The notes: a model not told the origin generated them from the letters alone. A stretch of DNA of 33,462 nt from Prevotella sp. UBA746 (GCA_002298545.1 DBKQ01000111.1:1-33462), one strand, 5' to 3'; numbered from the stretch's first letter, positions 1 to 7,690 are shown. Made by a program: numbers and translations.

Positions 1-150
1 CATTGTTACATGTTTCATTAAGGGGGTTCCGAAGTACATAAAAAAGGTTTATATTATATATATTATAAATAATATATATAATATAAAAATCCACTCCCAC
101 TTTTTTGAAGGTGCTTAATGAAACAATGAAACATGAAACAATGAAACATT
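1..150. repeat. Inverted-repeat element (MITE-like)
   Basis: The right arm (about 114-150) is built from AATGAAAC units: 117-124, 125-132, a 7-base version at 133-139, and 140-147. The left arm (1-22) is an imperfect reverse complement of the right arm and carries CATGTTTCATTAAG. Between them lie an AT palindrome and about 50 other bases that do not match across the arms. The arrangement resembles a small non-autonomous element or a repeat-flanked spacer, with no coding capacity. The left arm is shorter than the right and touches the window edge, so the true left end may lie outside. No target-site duplication could be checked. Confidence 0.5.
48..87. repeat. Perfect AT-only palindrome
   Basis: Bases 48-66 and 69-87 are exact reverse complements made only of A and T, separated by two A residues. 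As RNA or single-stranded DNA this folds into a 19-pair hairpin, and as duplex it could extrude a cruciform. It sits at the centre of the inverted-repeat element at 1-150. No T run typical of a terminator follows it directly. Confidence 0.6.
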
Positions 151-303
151 TTGCCGAATTAGGAATGAAAGACTGATGATTAGGCAGATAAACTTCTGAT
201 TACAGATTCTAAGCTTTTATATATTCAATCCTAAGCGTATGATGCATAAATATACCATTAAAAAGGAGGAAAGTACCCTTTTATTTAAAAAATATCAACA
301 ATA
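151..303. other. Non-coding region upstream of the fimbrial promoter
   Basis: No convincing reading frame is visible here. The stretch is AT-rich. The only structure seen is a weak inverted repeat near 258-284 (AAAAGG and CCTTTT arms around a short spacer), which could be the remnant of a terminator of an upstream gene or an upstream regulatory site. Nothing decides between these. Confidence 0.4.
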
Positions 304-335
304 TTTTGTCATTTTAAGAAAAATGTTTATCTTTG
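304..335 (+). promoter_or_regulatory. Bacteroidetes-type sigma-ABfr promoter
   Basis: TTTTG at 304-308 is followed after exactly 19 bases by TATCTTTG at 328-335, matching the Bacteroidetes vegetative promoter consensus TTTG-N19-TAnnTTTG. Transcription should start near 341-345, leaving a leader of roughly 75 bases before the first gene. The leader contains small inverted repeats (CGCT/AGCG near 368-381 and GCGG/CCGC near 379-393) that could fold but match no riboswitch I recognise. No other match of this quality was noticed before 30998, so this may drive the whole + strand gene block. Confidence 0.75.
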
Positions 336-420
336 TAAGCGTAACATATATAGCTAAAATCTATAAACGCTAACTTTAGCGGAAGTGATCCGCATAATAA
401 AAGAAACGCAACGGTATTAA

Positions 421-1770
421 TTGAAAAAAAGAAAATTTATTATTAAAGTGCGATATTTCATTGCAGTGTTTACACTGATTCTATGCTTTGCTTTTGAGAT
501 GAATGCACAAGTAACTACTACCGACAGTAGCTTCATCAATAAGGCAAGACCTATAAAATTCAACGTAAACAAAACGGACATTGCAGAACAAGACAGGTTA
601 TGGATTACTTCTGTTCTGGTTCCAGAGCTAAACGCTTTGGGAGAGGATGGTATTGTAATCGGACGTTCCGGTGCTTCACCGGAGGGACCGACTGCCAATA
701 ACTGGCGACTTGCCGAAAATAGACGTAAGGCTATGGATGCAATCCTTGCTGAATACGGTATTGCTACAAGTCGCATCAGATATGATGTCGTGGCTGAGGA
801 CTATCCTCTCCTTGGGGCTCTCATGCGACTCGCCCACGATCCTTTGTATCCAGAATTCGATTCTATAGTTAATAAATGCAGAAATGGTGGCGATGCTCTG
901 AAAAATGCACTCCAAAAATACAAGAATGGCAGTTTGTGGCAGCATATCTTTAAAGTATATTTCCCTAAGCTTAGAGCTGTCAGAATCATGGCTATCGACC
1001 GCAAACTTGTCGACATTACGCCTCTTGCCTTGCCCCTCAAGGCTGTTCCGATGCTTTTTCCTTACGACATGACTGTTGTGACTCCTGCTCTGAGTATCAA
1101 TGTTCCGCAATATACTCCGCCTACTAAGATTTCTCGAAGAGAACTGATGAGCGTAAAGACGAACTTGCTGCTCGACTTTGCTTATATGCCGGGATACGAC
1201 CGCTTCTGCCCTATCCCTAATGTGGCTGTCGAATATTATCCGCTTCACGGACATTTTACTTATGGCGCAAGCTTCGACGGTCCGTGGTGGCAAGACTATG
1301 ATGCCCATAAGTATTTCCAGCTGCGCAACTATCAGCTCTTTACTCGATACTATGTGAAGAGTGGCGACATTGCCAAGCGGTGTCCCGGTGAGGGGGCTGC
1401 TTTCAAGGGCTTATTCTTTAACATGTATGCGCACGCGTTCCTATATAATATATGTTTCGGCGAGAAGCGCGGATGGGAAGGCGAAGGATGGGGTGCCGGC
1501 TTGGGTATCGGATATGCCGTACCGCTTGGCAAGTCGGAACACTGGCGATTGGAATTCGGCATTCAGGCGGGGGTTTTCAATACCAAGTATGACCCTTACC
1601 AATGGCTCTGTCCTATTGACCCTGATAGCGACAAACAACTATATTACTATAAATGGTATGGTGAAGCTAAGAACTTCAAGAAAAGACAACATAGCTACTG
1701 GTGGCTCGGACCGACAAGAGCGGAAATCACTCTTAGCTACGACATCTTTTATAGAAAATGGAAAAATTGA
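421..1770 (+). CDS. OmpA-like / DUF3575 family outer membrane protein
   Basis: The 449-residue product has a Sec signal peptide (residues 1-29: basic N-terminus, hydrophobic core, cleavage likely after Asn-Ala before Gln30). Residues about 40-130 look like an OmpA-type domain (IKFNVNKTDI, then SGASPEG, NNWRLAENRRKAM, yGI...RIRY), a fold that can bind peptidoglycan. Residues about 238-449 match the DUF3575 family (KTNLLLDFAYMPG, PNVAVEYYPLHGH, YYVKSG and a tyrosine-rich end), which looks like beta-barrel membrane strands. DUF3575 proteins commonly precede fimbrillin genes in Bacteroidales, so a role in anchoring or assembling fimbriae is inferred. The start is TTG, directly after an in-frame TAA at 418-420; the next in-frame ATG would remove the signal peptide. 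It is the first gene after the promoter at 304-335 and lies 84 bases before the DUF5119 gene. Confidence 0.85.
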   Translation: MKKRKFIIKVRYFIAVFTLILCFAFEMNAQVTTTDSSFINKARPIKFNVNKTDIAEQDRLWITSVLVPELNALGEDGIVIGRSGASPEGPTANNWRLAENRRKAMDAILAEYGIATSRIRYDVVAEDYPLLGALMRLAHDPLYPEFDSIVNKCRNGGDALKNALQKYKNGSLWQHIFKVYFPKLRAVRIMAIDRKLVDITPLALPLKAVPMLFPYDMTVVTPALSINVPQYTPPTKISRRELMSVKTNLLLDFAYMPGYDRFCPIPNVAVEYYPLHGHFTYGASFDGPWWQDYDAHKYFQLRNYQLFTRYYVKSGDIAKRCPGEGAAFKGLFFNMYAHAFLYNICFGEKRGWEGEGWGAGLGIGYAVPLGKSEHWRLEFGIQAGVFNTKYDPYQWLCPIDPDSDKQLYYYKWYGEAKNFKKRQHSYWWLGPTRAEITLSYDIFYRKWKN

Positions 1771-1799
1771 AGAATTTAAAGATTGAAAAATTGAAAAGC
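1755..1799. repeat. ATTGAAA-type short tandem repeat, copy 1
   Basis: Degenerate copies of GATTGAAA/AATTGAAA run across the last codons and stop of the DUF3575 gene and into the gap. The block begins AAAATGGAAAAATTGAAG and closely resembles the block at 3099-3137 that follows the next gene. Its function is unknown; it may be a dispersed intergenic repeat. Confidence 0.55.
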
Positions 1800-1810
1800 T
1801 AAAAATCTTC

Positions 1811-1836
1811 GTGCGACGGCGTTTTTACGACCGTCG
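1811..1836. repeat. REP-like GC hairpin, copy 1
   Basis: GTGCGACGGCG, a TTTTTA loop and CGaCCGTCG form a stem of about 8 pairs with one bulged A. The loop and flanks match the hairpins at 5136-5157 and 5168-5203, so this belongs to a small repeat family placed between genes of this operon. It lies in the gap between the DUF3575 and DUF5119 genes, where it could affect mRNA stability. Confidence 0.6.
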
Positions 1837-1854
1837 AATAAAATAAAAAATACA

Positions 1855-3099
1855 ATGCAACTGACTACATCAACCATATCATCCCCCTTCTTTTCTGCAT
1901 GCCGTCGTGCGTGTAGAACATGGAGTGTTATGTGTTTGGTTACTATGTTCATCTGTCTTTCTGCATGCGAGCGTGAGCCTGACCTGCATCTGCACCAGGG
2001 CACGGAGATTGAGATGCAGTTGCCAGTTGTCGACCTTAGTCTTAATACTCTTTGGGACTATCTCTTTAAATATGATGAGGAATACAACTGGCAGACGGAA
2101 TGGCTCTACGGATGGGATGATACTGATGTGGCTCAGTTTGGAAAAATTGGCTATGAGGAACCTGCAGAGTATGAAATACGTCGTTACTTTACGCAGCAGA
2201 CTCTCCTCGGGCAGCATAATGCTCCTTATTCTCATCATATCGAGGGTAATTTCCTTTCGGCTAAATACGATTTCGGATTTTGGGATATCCTGGCATGGAA
2301 CGACATTAAGACTACCGATGGCGTGCAGAGCGTTCATATCGATGAACAGTCTACTTACGACTTCGTTACGGCATTTACCGGGCAGACGATGTATCCGTCG
2401 AAATACAATGCTCCGAAGTATAACCACTCGTTCTACCAGCCTGAGGAACTGTTTGCCGGATACGACAGCGGTATTGATATTAACCGTAATCTCGATGGCT
2501 TTACGTTTGATGCTGAACGCAACTGCTGGGTACGGAGACTCGACATGGACTTGCAGCCTGTTACATACATATATCTTGTGCAGGTCATTCTACATAACAA
2601 CTATCGCGATTTCCGTAAGGTTACGGCTACTGACGGTACGGCAAACCTCAGCGGTATGGCGCGCTCCGTGAAACTGAATACGGGTGTGACGGGGACGGAT
2701 GCCGTGACCGTGAGCTTCAACACTCGTATGAAGTTTGACGTGAGTGGTAAGAATGGTGAGAAGGTGGATATTATTGGTGGCAAACTGTTGACGTTCGGGA
2801 TGCCTAACCTTAATCCGCATAAGTTGAGCACCAGGGCATACAAGGAGTCGCTGTCGAAGATAGCGGAGACTGACCTTAACAACCGCCACTATGTTGACGT
2901 GAACATGCAGTTCTACAATGGTAAGGACTCTACCCTCGTCTTTGACGTTACCGACCAGGTGCGCCGTCTCTTCCGCGGCGGTGTCATCACTATCGATGTC
3001 GACATGGACCACGTCCCTATCCCTAACCGCAAGGGTGGTTCCGGCTTCGATGCCGTAGTGAAAGACTACGATGAGGAGGAATGGGAATTCGATATGTAA
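1855..3099 (+). CDS. DUF5119 family lipoprotein of the fimbrial operon
   Basis: The product has 414 residues. A basic N-region (RRACR, 17-21) and a hydrophobic stretch end in the lipobox LSAC with Cys38, followed by acidic EREP, which suggests an outer-membrane lipoprotein that may be surface exposed. The mature part matches DUF5119 (LPVVDLSLNTLWDYLF, WLYGWDDTD, then a beta-rich domain with a fimbrillin-like topology). DUF5119 proteins occur next to fimbrillin genes in Bacteroidales, and an anchor or initiating role like that of FimB/Mfa2 is a reasonable inference but is not shown by sequence. An internal ATG at 1930 would also keep the lipobox but would lose the basic N-region, so 1855 is preferred. 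The gap to the next gene is 81 bases. Confidence 0.82.
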   Translation: MQLTTSTISSPFFSACRRACRTWSVMCLVTMFICLSACEREPDLHLHQGTEIEMQLPVVDLSLNTLWDYLFKYDEEYNWQTEWLYGWDDTDVAQFGKIGYEEPAEYEIRRYFTQQTLLGQHNAPYSHHIEGNFLSAKYDFGFWDILAWNDIKTTDGVQSVHIDEQSTYDFVTAFTGQTMYPSKYNAPKYNHSFYQPEELFAGYDSGIDINRNLDGFTFDAERNCWVRRLDMDLQPVTYIYLVQVILHNNYRDFRKVTATDGTANLSGMARSVKLNTGVTGTDAVTVSFNTRMKFDVSGKNGEKVDIIGGKLLTFGMPNLNPHKLSTRAYKESLSKIAETDLNNRHYVDVNMQFYNGKDSTLVFDVTDQVRRLFRGGVITIDVDMDHVPIPNRKGGSGFDAVVKDYDEEEWEFDM

Positions 3100-3137
3100 A
3101 ATGGAAAGATTGAAAGATTGAAAAATTGAAAAATTAG
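3099..3137. repeat. ATTGAAA-type short tandem repeat, copy 2
   Basis: Directly after the DUF5119 stop, AAAATGGAAAGATTGAA begins a run of GATTGAAA/AATTGAAA units. It has the same head and the same units as the block at 1755-1799, again at the 3' end of a gene. It separates the DUF5119 gene from the first fimbrillin gene. Confidence 0.55.
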
Positions 3138-3180
3138 AGAACAATAAATATTTTCATTAACTTTTAAAACACTATTTCTT

Positions 3181-5124
3181 ATGAAAAAGTATTTTATTTT
3201 CGCAGCTTCGGCTCTGGCTCTCGCCAGCTGCTCAAGCGATGACTTCCTCGGTGAAGGACAAGGGAATGGTAAGGATGCGAACACGGCTATCAATTTTAGC
3301 AGTGCAACGGGAAGCATCACTCGTGCTACCGATGGCGTTAGCAAAGGAGATAAAGCTGCCAAACTCCTTGGTGAAAAATTCTATGTACTCGGTACTAAGG
3401 GTACTCTACCTGAGGGTAGCCCAACCGAAAGCATCGTTTTCGACAACTATCAGGTAAATTGGAAATTAAACACTGCTGGTACTACCGCCGACAACACCAA
3501 CGACTGGGCTTACGTTGGTGTAACCACAACAGGTCTTCATGCAGGAGCCACCGCTCCTACAGAACAGAGCATCAAATATTGGGACTATACTCAGCCTCAG
3601 TATGACTTCATCGCTTATTCTGTAGGTGCCAACACTCTCGTTACTACAGAAAATGAAACACCTAAGGCAGACAATGTTGTTGGTACTGCCATCAAAACAC
3701 CTAAGGCTGACAATACTTACACTTCTTACACACTCAAAGCAGAAAATGTAAAGGATTTCACTGAGTGCTACTACACCGACGTAACTCCAGTTGTAAAGTC
3801 AAATTACGGTCAACCAGTACAGCTTACCTTCAAGAACCTCACTGCTAAGGTTCGCGTTGCTTTCTATGAGACTATTCCTGGATATACAGTAAGCGACCTC
3901 AAGTTCTATAAGGACGGAAGTGATGTTAGCAAAGATGTTTCTGAAGAAAATGCAACTCTTTATACAACAGGTACTGACAAGATTGCCACAAACGGCGACA
4001 TCACAGTTACATATCCTGTTGTTGGTGAAGGCAACAAAGACAAAGCTGCCTACAACAAAGCATTTATATCTGTAGCTGCTAGTGGAACAGGCACTGAAAC
4101 TACTCTTTCTCTTGGCAAGGTTAACTACGCTAACGGTGTTCTTGCAACAACTGCAAAGGACGCATGCATGGCTGGAGGTCCAAAAGATGAAAACAACTAC
4201 TACACTGCTGTCCTCCCTGCTGCAGGAACCGGTAAGCCTCTCACCATCCGCATGAACTACAAGCTGACATCTACAGATGGTTCTGGCGAGGTAATCAACG
4301 TGTATGGCGCAAGTGCCGTTATCCCTGCTTCTTACACTCAGTGGCAGCCTAACTACGCTTACACTTACATCTTCAAGATTTCTGACAACACCAATGGTTA
4401 CACTAATCCTGAAGACCAAGACCATACGGGTCTCTTCCCTATCACTTTCGACGCTGTTGTTGCCGACATCGACAATGTAGACTTTAATCAGGAGACTATC
4501 ACTACCGTTGCTACTCCGTCTGTAACTACTTATGCTTTCAACTCTACTACAAACAAGGTTGTTAAGGCATATACTGACGGCGCATACCCTGCAGGTAGCG
4601 ACATCTATTTCAGTGCAACAAAAGAAGGTACACCTTTAAGCCTCACAGAAAAAGGTCAGCTCTATACTCTTAACAAAGTTGCTACTGAGGCTCAGGTTAT
4701 CGATGCTCTTCAGGTTATTGAAAAAACGGATGATAATTCCACAACTGGTCGCAACGGTATTGTTCTGACAAAGGCAACAACGGATAATACAATTGTAAGC
4801 ATCCCAACAGAGGACGGACAAAAAATCACAGTAACAACTGGTACCGTTGCCAAGCTCACTAGTGCTGAAGCTGGAAAAACATATGCTTATGTATACGATG
4901 CGACTGAAGGTACACCTACAGCATCATACATCTTCACTGCTGTTACGGCTACAGGAAATGAAGTTGTTGGAAATGATGAATACTACCTTATCCCTGATAA
5001 GACCGCTGCAGCTATCGCAGCAGGACAAGTTCTTACTGCTGGTCAGATTTACTACAAGAGGTACCCCAACAACAACAAATCTCTCGGTGTTAAGGTCGTA
5101 ACAATCGCTTCTACTGGAGAGTAA
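3181..5124 (+). CDS. Fimbrillin family lipoprotein, probable shaft subunit
   Basis: The product has 647 residues. A signal peptide ends in ALASC (lipid Cys17), followed by SSDD, typical of surface lipoproteins in this phylum. A short leader then reaches ITRATDG (Arg48), the position where FimA/Mfa1-type subunits are trimmed by an Arg-specific protease before strand-exchange polymerisation. The core to about residue 430 is fimbrillin-like, with WAYVGV, IKYWDY, YDFIAYS, LTAKVRVAF and WQPNYAYTYIFKI, and is recognisably paralogous to the next gene product. Residues about 440-647 are an extra region ending in YYLIPDK and GQIYYKRY that the two sister fimbrillins lack. Codon use looks strongly biased (many GCT, ACT, AAG, CTC), consistent with high expression and with being the main shaft subunit; that assignment is inference. 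Confidence 0.85.
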   Translation: MKKYFIFAASALALASCSSDDFLGEGQGNGKDANTAINFSSATGSITRATDGVSKGDKAAKLLGEKFYVLGTKGTLPEGSPTESIVFDNYQVNWKLNTAGTTADNTNDWAYVGVTTTGLHAGATAPTEQSIKYWDYTQPQYDFIAYSVGANTLVTTENETPKADNVVGTAIKTPKADNTYTSYTLKAENVKDFTECYYTDVTPVVKSNYGQPVQLTFKNLTAKVRVAFYETIPGYTVSDLKFYKDGSDVSKDVSEENATLYTTGTDKIATNGDITVTYPVVGEGNKDKAAYNKAFISVAASGTGTETTLSLGKVNYANGVLATTAKDACMAGGPKDENNYYTAVLPAAGTGKPLTIRMNYKLTSTDGSGEVINVYGASAVIPASYTQWQPNYAYTYIFKISDNTNGYTNPEDQDHTGLFPITFDAVVADIDNVDFNQETITTVATPSVTTYAFNSTTNKVVKAYTDGAYPAGSDIYFSATKEGTPLSLTEKGQLYTLNKVATEAQVIDALQVIEKTDDNSTTGRNGIVLTKATTDNTIVSIPTEDGQKITVTTGTVAKLTSAEAGKTYAYVYDATEGTPTASYIFTAVTATGNEVVGNDEYYLIPDKTAAAIAAGQVLTAGQIYYKRYPNNNKSLGVKVVTIASTGE

Positions 5125-5135
5125 TCCCCCTTGTG

Positions 5136-5203
5136 CGTCGGCGTTTCTACGCCGTCGCCATAAACACCCTTTATGCCTCGGCGTTTCCGCCGCAGCATAA
5201 AGG
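5136..5203. repeat. REP-like GC hairpins, copies 2 and 3
   Basis: Copy 2 pairs CGTCGGCG (5136-5143) with CGCCGTCG (5150-5157) around TTTCTA, with one T-T mismatch. Copy 3 has an outer stem CCTTTATGC (5168-5176) with GCATAAAGG (5195-5203) and an inner CGGCG/CGCCG stem around TTTC. Both share loop and flank sequence with the hairpin at 1811-1836. They lie directly after the probable shaft fimbrillin gene, where stable hairpins can protect the upstream mRNA and set unequal subunit levels. Confidence 0.65.
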
Positions 5204-5219
5204 AATAACGACGCTGGCC

Positions 5220-5242
5220 GGACGGGGCTTGCTACCCCTTCC
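5220..5242. repeat. GC-rich hairpin before second fimbrillin
   Basis: GGACGGGG (5220-5227) and CCCCTTCC (5235-5242) pair with one mismatch around CTTGCTA. The loop differs from the REP-like hairpins upstream, so it may be a separate structure. No T run follows, so it is not a classical terminator. Confidence 0.45.
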
Positions 5243-5295
5243 GACTTCTACAGATGAAAACAATAAAGACAAACAATTTTTCGCATATATACAAT

Positions 5296-6492
5296 ATGAG
5301 CCGTCAACTACCATTTCTGCTGCTTGCAGCTGCCACGATGCTGTCGTGCTCCTCGTCGAAGCACAGCAACGATCCGATTGACCCGGATGACCCTAATGAG
5401 CCGGACCCTTCGCTCGTTAGCATCTCTTTCGGTGGCAATGGCGGCACATGGCAGAACGCACCGACAACTCGTGCTGCCAACGGACTGGAGTCACTCTTCT
5501 CTACATTCCGTGTGTGGGGGTATAAAACGAGTGCGGCTGACTTGACGCAGGCGCAGACGGTAATGGATGGATATAGGGTGCTCTTCGTGAATAACAGTGA
5601 GGGAAGCACCGACTCGAATACTGACGGATGGGAGTATGTGGGGGTAAAGAACCCGAAGCTGTCATCCGGTCAGACGATAAAATACTGGGATTTCTCTGCC
5701 ACGAGCTACCGCTTCTTCGGATATAGTCCGTTCGACAATACAGAGGCGGTGATAAAGACGGAAGAAAACAACCTGTCGTTTACTGTTCCGTTTAAATACT
5801 CAGAAAAGTCCACTGCATCTACTATCCCGTATGCCAGCAACCTGTGGATTGCTAAATCTTCAGGCGACAACTCTTCAGGCGACGTTTCCACACCCGTCGC
5901 CAAATATGGTTCGTGCGTAACGCTCACATTCTCACCAATAATTGCAAAGGTGCGCTTCCGCTTCAGCTATCCCGAAGGAACGGAGGATATTAGCATAAAG
6001 GACATCAAATTCTGCGACAGCAGATTTATCGACGATCCTACTGCCGCTGACACGCCGCTGCAAGGTAGCATCACTGTAAGCTATCCTTTGACGGGCGAAC
6101 CGCCATCTACTACTCCCGAATTCTCATGGAAGACAGATGCATCTACGGGCTCAAAGGGACTGCTTACATTATCCACTCCATACGAAGAAAAGGATGCAAC
6201 GATACATATCGAACCGAAGGTGACGGAATATGCTAAATGGTATTATCTCCCACCGACGGCAATAATACCCTATGAACAGGGACCATATACTATTACGGCA
6301 CGTATCAACGGAAACCTTTCCGCTGCTACTGTGCCTGCCGCCTACATGCAATGGAAGGCAGGCTATCAATATACGTATATTTTCAAAATTACTGAAGCCG
6401 GCACTGTTATAACTTTCGCCGACTTACAGGTGGAGGAATGGCTGCCTGGATCCGAAATAGACAATAATGGCACTGGGACCGAAGGCTGGTAA
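5296..6492 (+). CDS. Fimbrillin family lipoprotein, accessory subunit
   Basis: The product has 398 residues from this start. A compact lipoprotein signal peptide (MSRQLPFLLLAAATMLSC, lipid Cys18) is followed by a Ser/Asp/Pro-rich linker and TTRAANG (Arg59), the likely Arg-protease processing site. The core shares WEYVGVK, IKYWDFS, YRFFGYSP, IIAKVRFRFSYP and YQYTYIFKIT with the preceding fimbrillin and is clearly a paralogue. An in-frame ATG at 5254 would add 14 hydrophilic residues before the signal peptide; 5296 is chosen because it gives a normal lipoprotein leader, but 5254 cannot be excluded. It lacks the C-terminal extension of the first fimbrillin, so it is more likely an accessory or tip subunit. 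A hairpin with a T run follows at 6512-6537. Confidence 0.82.
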   Translation: MSRQLPFLLLAAATMLSCSSSKHSNDPIDPDDPNEPDPSLVSISFGGNGGTWQNAPTTRAANGLESLFSTFRVWGYKTSAADLTQAQTVMDGYRVLFVNNSEGSTDSNTDGWEYVGVKNPKLSSGQTIKYWDFSATSYRFFGYSPFDNTEAVIKTEENNLSFTVPFKYSEKSTASTIPYASNLWIAKSSGDNSSGDVSTPVAKYGSCVTLTFSPIIAKVRFRFSYPEGTEDISIKDIKFCDSRFIDDPTAADTPLQGSITVSYPLTGEPPSTTPEFSWKTDASTGSKGLLTLSTPYEEKDATIHIEPKVTEYAKWYYLPPTAIIPYEQGPYTITARINGNLSAATVPAAYMQWKAGYQYTYIFKITEAGTVITFADLQVEEWLPGSEIDNNGTGTEGW

Positions 6493-6511
6493 AGGCTTTT
6501 GGCAATAATTG

Positions 6512-6537
6512 CGTGCTCCAAAAATGAGCACGTTTTT
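6512..6537 (+). terminator. Rho-independent terminator or attenuator
   Basis: CGTGCTC (6512-6518) and GAGCACG (6526-6532) form a perfect 7-pair stem around CAAAAAT, followed by TTTTT (6533-6537). It lies between the second and third fimbrillin genes, which are only 82 bases apart. No promoter of the TAnnTTTG type is visible between it and the next start, so partial read-through seems more likely than complete termination. Confidence 0.6.
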
Positions 6538-6574
6538 CTCTCGCGCGCCCGCATATATAATATAAACAACGCTT

Positions 6575-7690
6575 ATGAAAAGACTCACATACATATCGGC
6601 TACTCTGCTTCTCACAACCCTCTCGGCTTGCGACAGCAGCGACAGTACTCCTGTACAGCACCCCGACGGTTATGAGCTGATTACTTTCTCTGCAAAGACG
6701 GAGGAGGTAATGACTCGTACTAACCCGTATGAGGCTTACAGTCCGGAGAAGCATCCTCTCACGATGGGTGTCTTCGGATGCTACAACGGAAATATTACAA
6801 ACAATATCTTTTACAACACGACTGAGACTTATGACCCTACAACAAGGAACTGGACAGACACGGAACGTAAACGCTGGGACGACTACAAGGGCGTTTCGTC
6901 GTATGACTTCCTCGCCTATATGCCGAAGACTGATGGGGCAACGGTTATAATGCAGACTGACGGAGAATATCTGCTCTCTGTGCCAGTGACATTGGGCAAT
7001 AACTCCCCCTTTGTTTTTTCTACAAAGGAGGCTCCGATTATCTGTGCTACTCCTGAGCGCAAGGTGGCAACGACGGCTGAGGGTAAAGAGCTAACTTTTG
7101 AACGTGTGGTTAACTTGCAGTTTGACCAGACGCTCATCGGCTATCGACTGCTTTTTATGCTCGATTCTAAAATGAGAGCTATCCGACAGTTTCGCATTAA
7201 AAATGTTTCGCTATCTGGAAAGATTGCGACGGGCGGCACTCTGCAACGCTCTTACTCCATGAAAAACGGCTCGTGGACGGCAAGCGACATAATATGGACA
7301 GACCTACAACGCACGGCTACAAGTGATGCGCCGTTTAGTCTGCCATACAAGGAGTCGACTGATACTGAAGCCGACAACACCTCTAAGTCTTTAAGTATCA
7401 ACACGAATGACTACAAACAATGGGGGGAAACGTTCTACATAATTCCTGACCAGAGCTTCCAGCCGGTCATCTCCGTAACATACGACGTGGAGATGACAGC
7501 ACAGGATGGCTCAACAATTATCACACGAAAGAATGTAACTTCAAACATAACGCTTAACAAATCTAACTTCAGTGCTTTGGCAAATGCTAAAACGGCTATG
7601 GTCTACCCTATCCGGATTCTTATACAGCCAAGATATCTTTACGTGCTTGCCGACCAGGATGCTTATACTGGATATCTGCTAATTGACTGA
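6575..7690 (+). CDS. Fimbrillin family lipoprotein, third subunit
   Basis: The product has 371 residues. Signal peptide MKRLTYISATLLLTTLSAC ends in a canonical lipobox (Cys19), followed by DSSDS. VMTRTNPYE gives an Arg (48) at the place where the sister fimbrillins carry their processing site. The core shows the family pattern LITFSAKTEE, YDFLAYMPK, LQFDQTLIGYRLLFML and a long beta-rich C-terminal domain, but it is more divergent than the first two are from each other. This fits a minor or tip-proximal fimbrillin. It ends 43 bases before the 5190-residue protein gene on the same strand without a visible terminator, so cotranscription is likely. Confidence 0.78.
   Translation: MKRLTYISATLLLTTLSACDSSDSTPVQHPDGYELITFSAKTEEVMTRTNPYEAYSPEKHPLTMGVFGCYNGNITNNIFYNTTETYDPTTRNWTDTERKRWDDYKGVSSYDFLAYMPKTDGATVIMQTDGEYLLSVPVTLGNNSPFVFSTKEAPIICATPERKVATTAEGKELTFERVVNLQFDQTLIGYRLLFMLDSKMRAIRQFRIKNVSLSGKIATGGTLQRSYSMKNGSWTASDIIWTDLQRTATSDAPFSLPYKESTDTEADNTSKSLSINTNDYKQWGETFYIIPDQSFQPVISVTYDVEMTAQDGSTIITRKNVTSNITLNKSNFSALANAKTAMVYPIRILIQPRYLYVLADQDAYTGYLLID

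Noticed and set aside
1..335. Invertible phase-variable promoter
   Set aside because: The inverted repeats at 1-22 and 114-150 do not enclose the promoter at 304-335, no TAnnTTTG box is seen between them on either strand, and no recombinase gene is in the window.
676..1308. - strand frame (210 codons) opposite the DUF3575 gene
   Set aside because: It is the shadow of a gene with a clear signal peptide and family match, and its own product shows no recognisable feature.
3134..3165. Possible promoter (TTAG ... TAACTTTT) before the first fimbrillin
   Set aside because: Both boxes miss a key base of the TTTG/TAnnTTTG consensus and the spacing is 20, so the match is too weak to list as a feature.
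5133..5381. Small + strand frame (82 codons) after the first fimbrillin
   Set aside because: Its first half is the translation of the REP-like hairpins and its second half overlaps the second fimbrillin in another frame; no conserved motif is seen.
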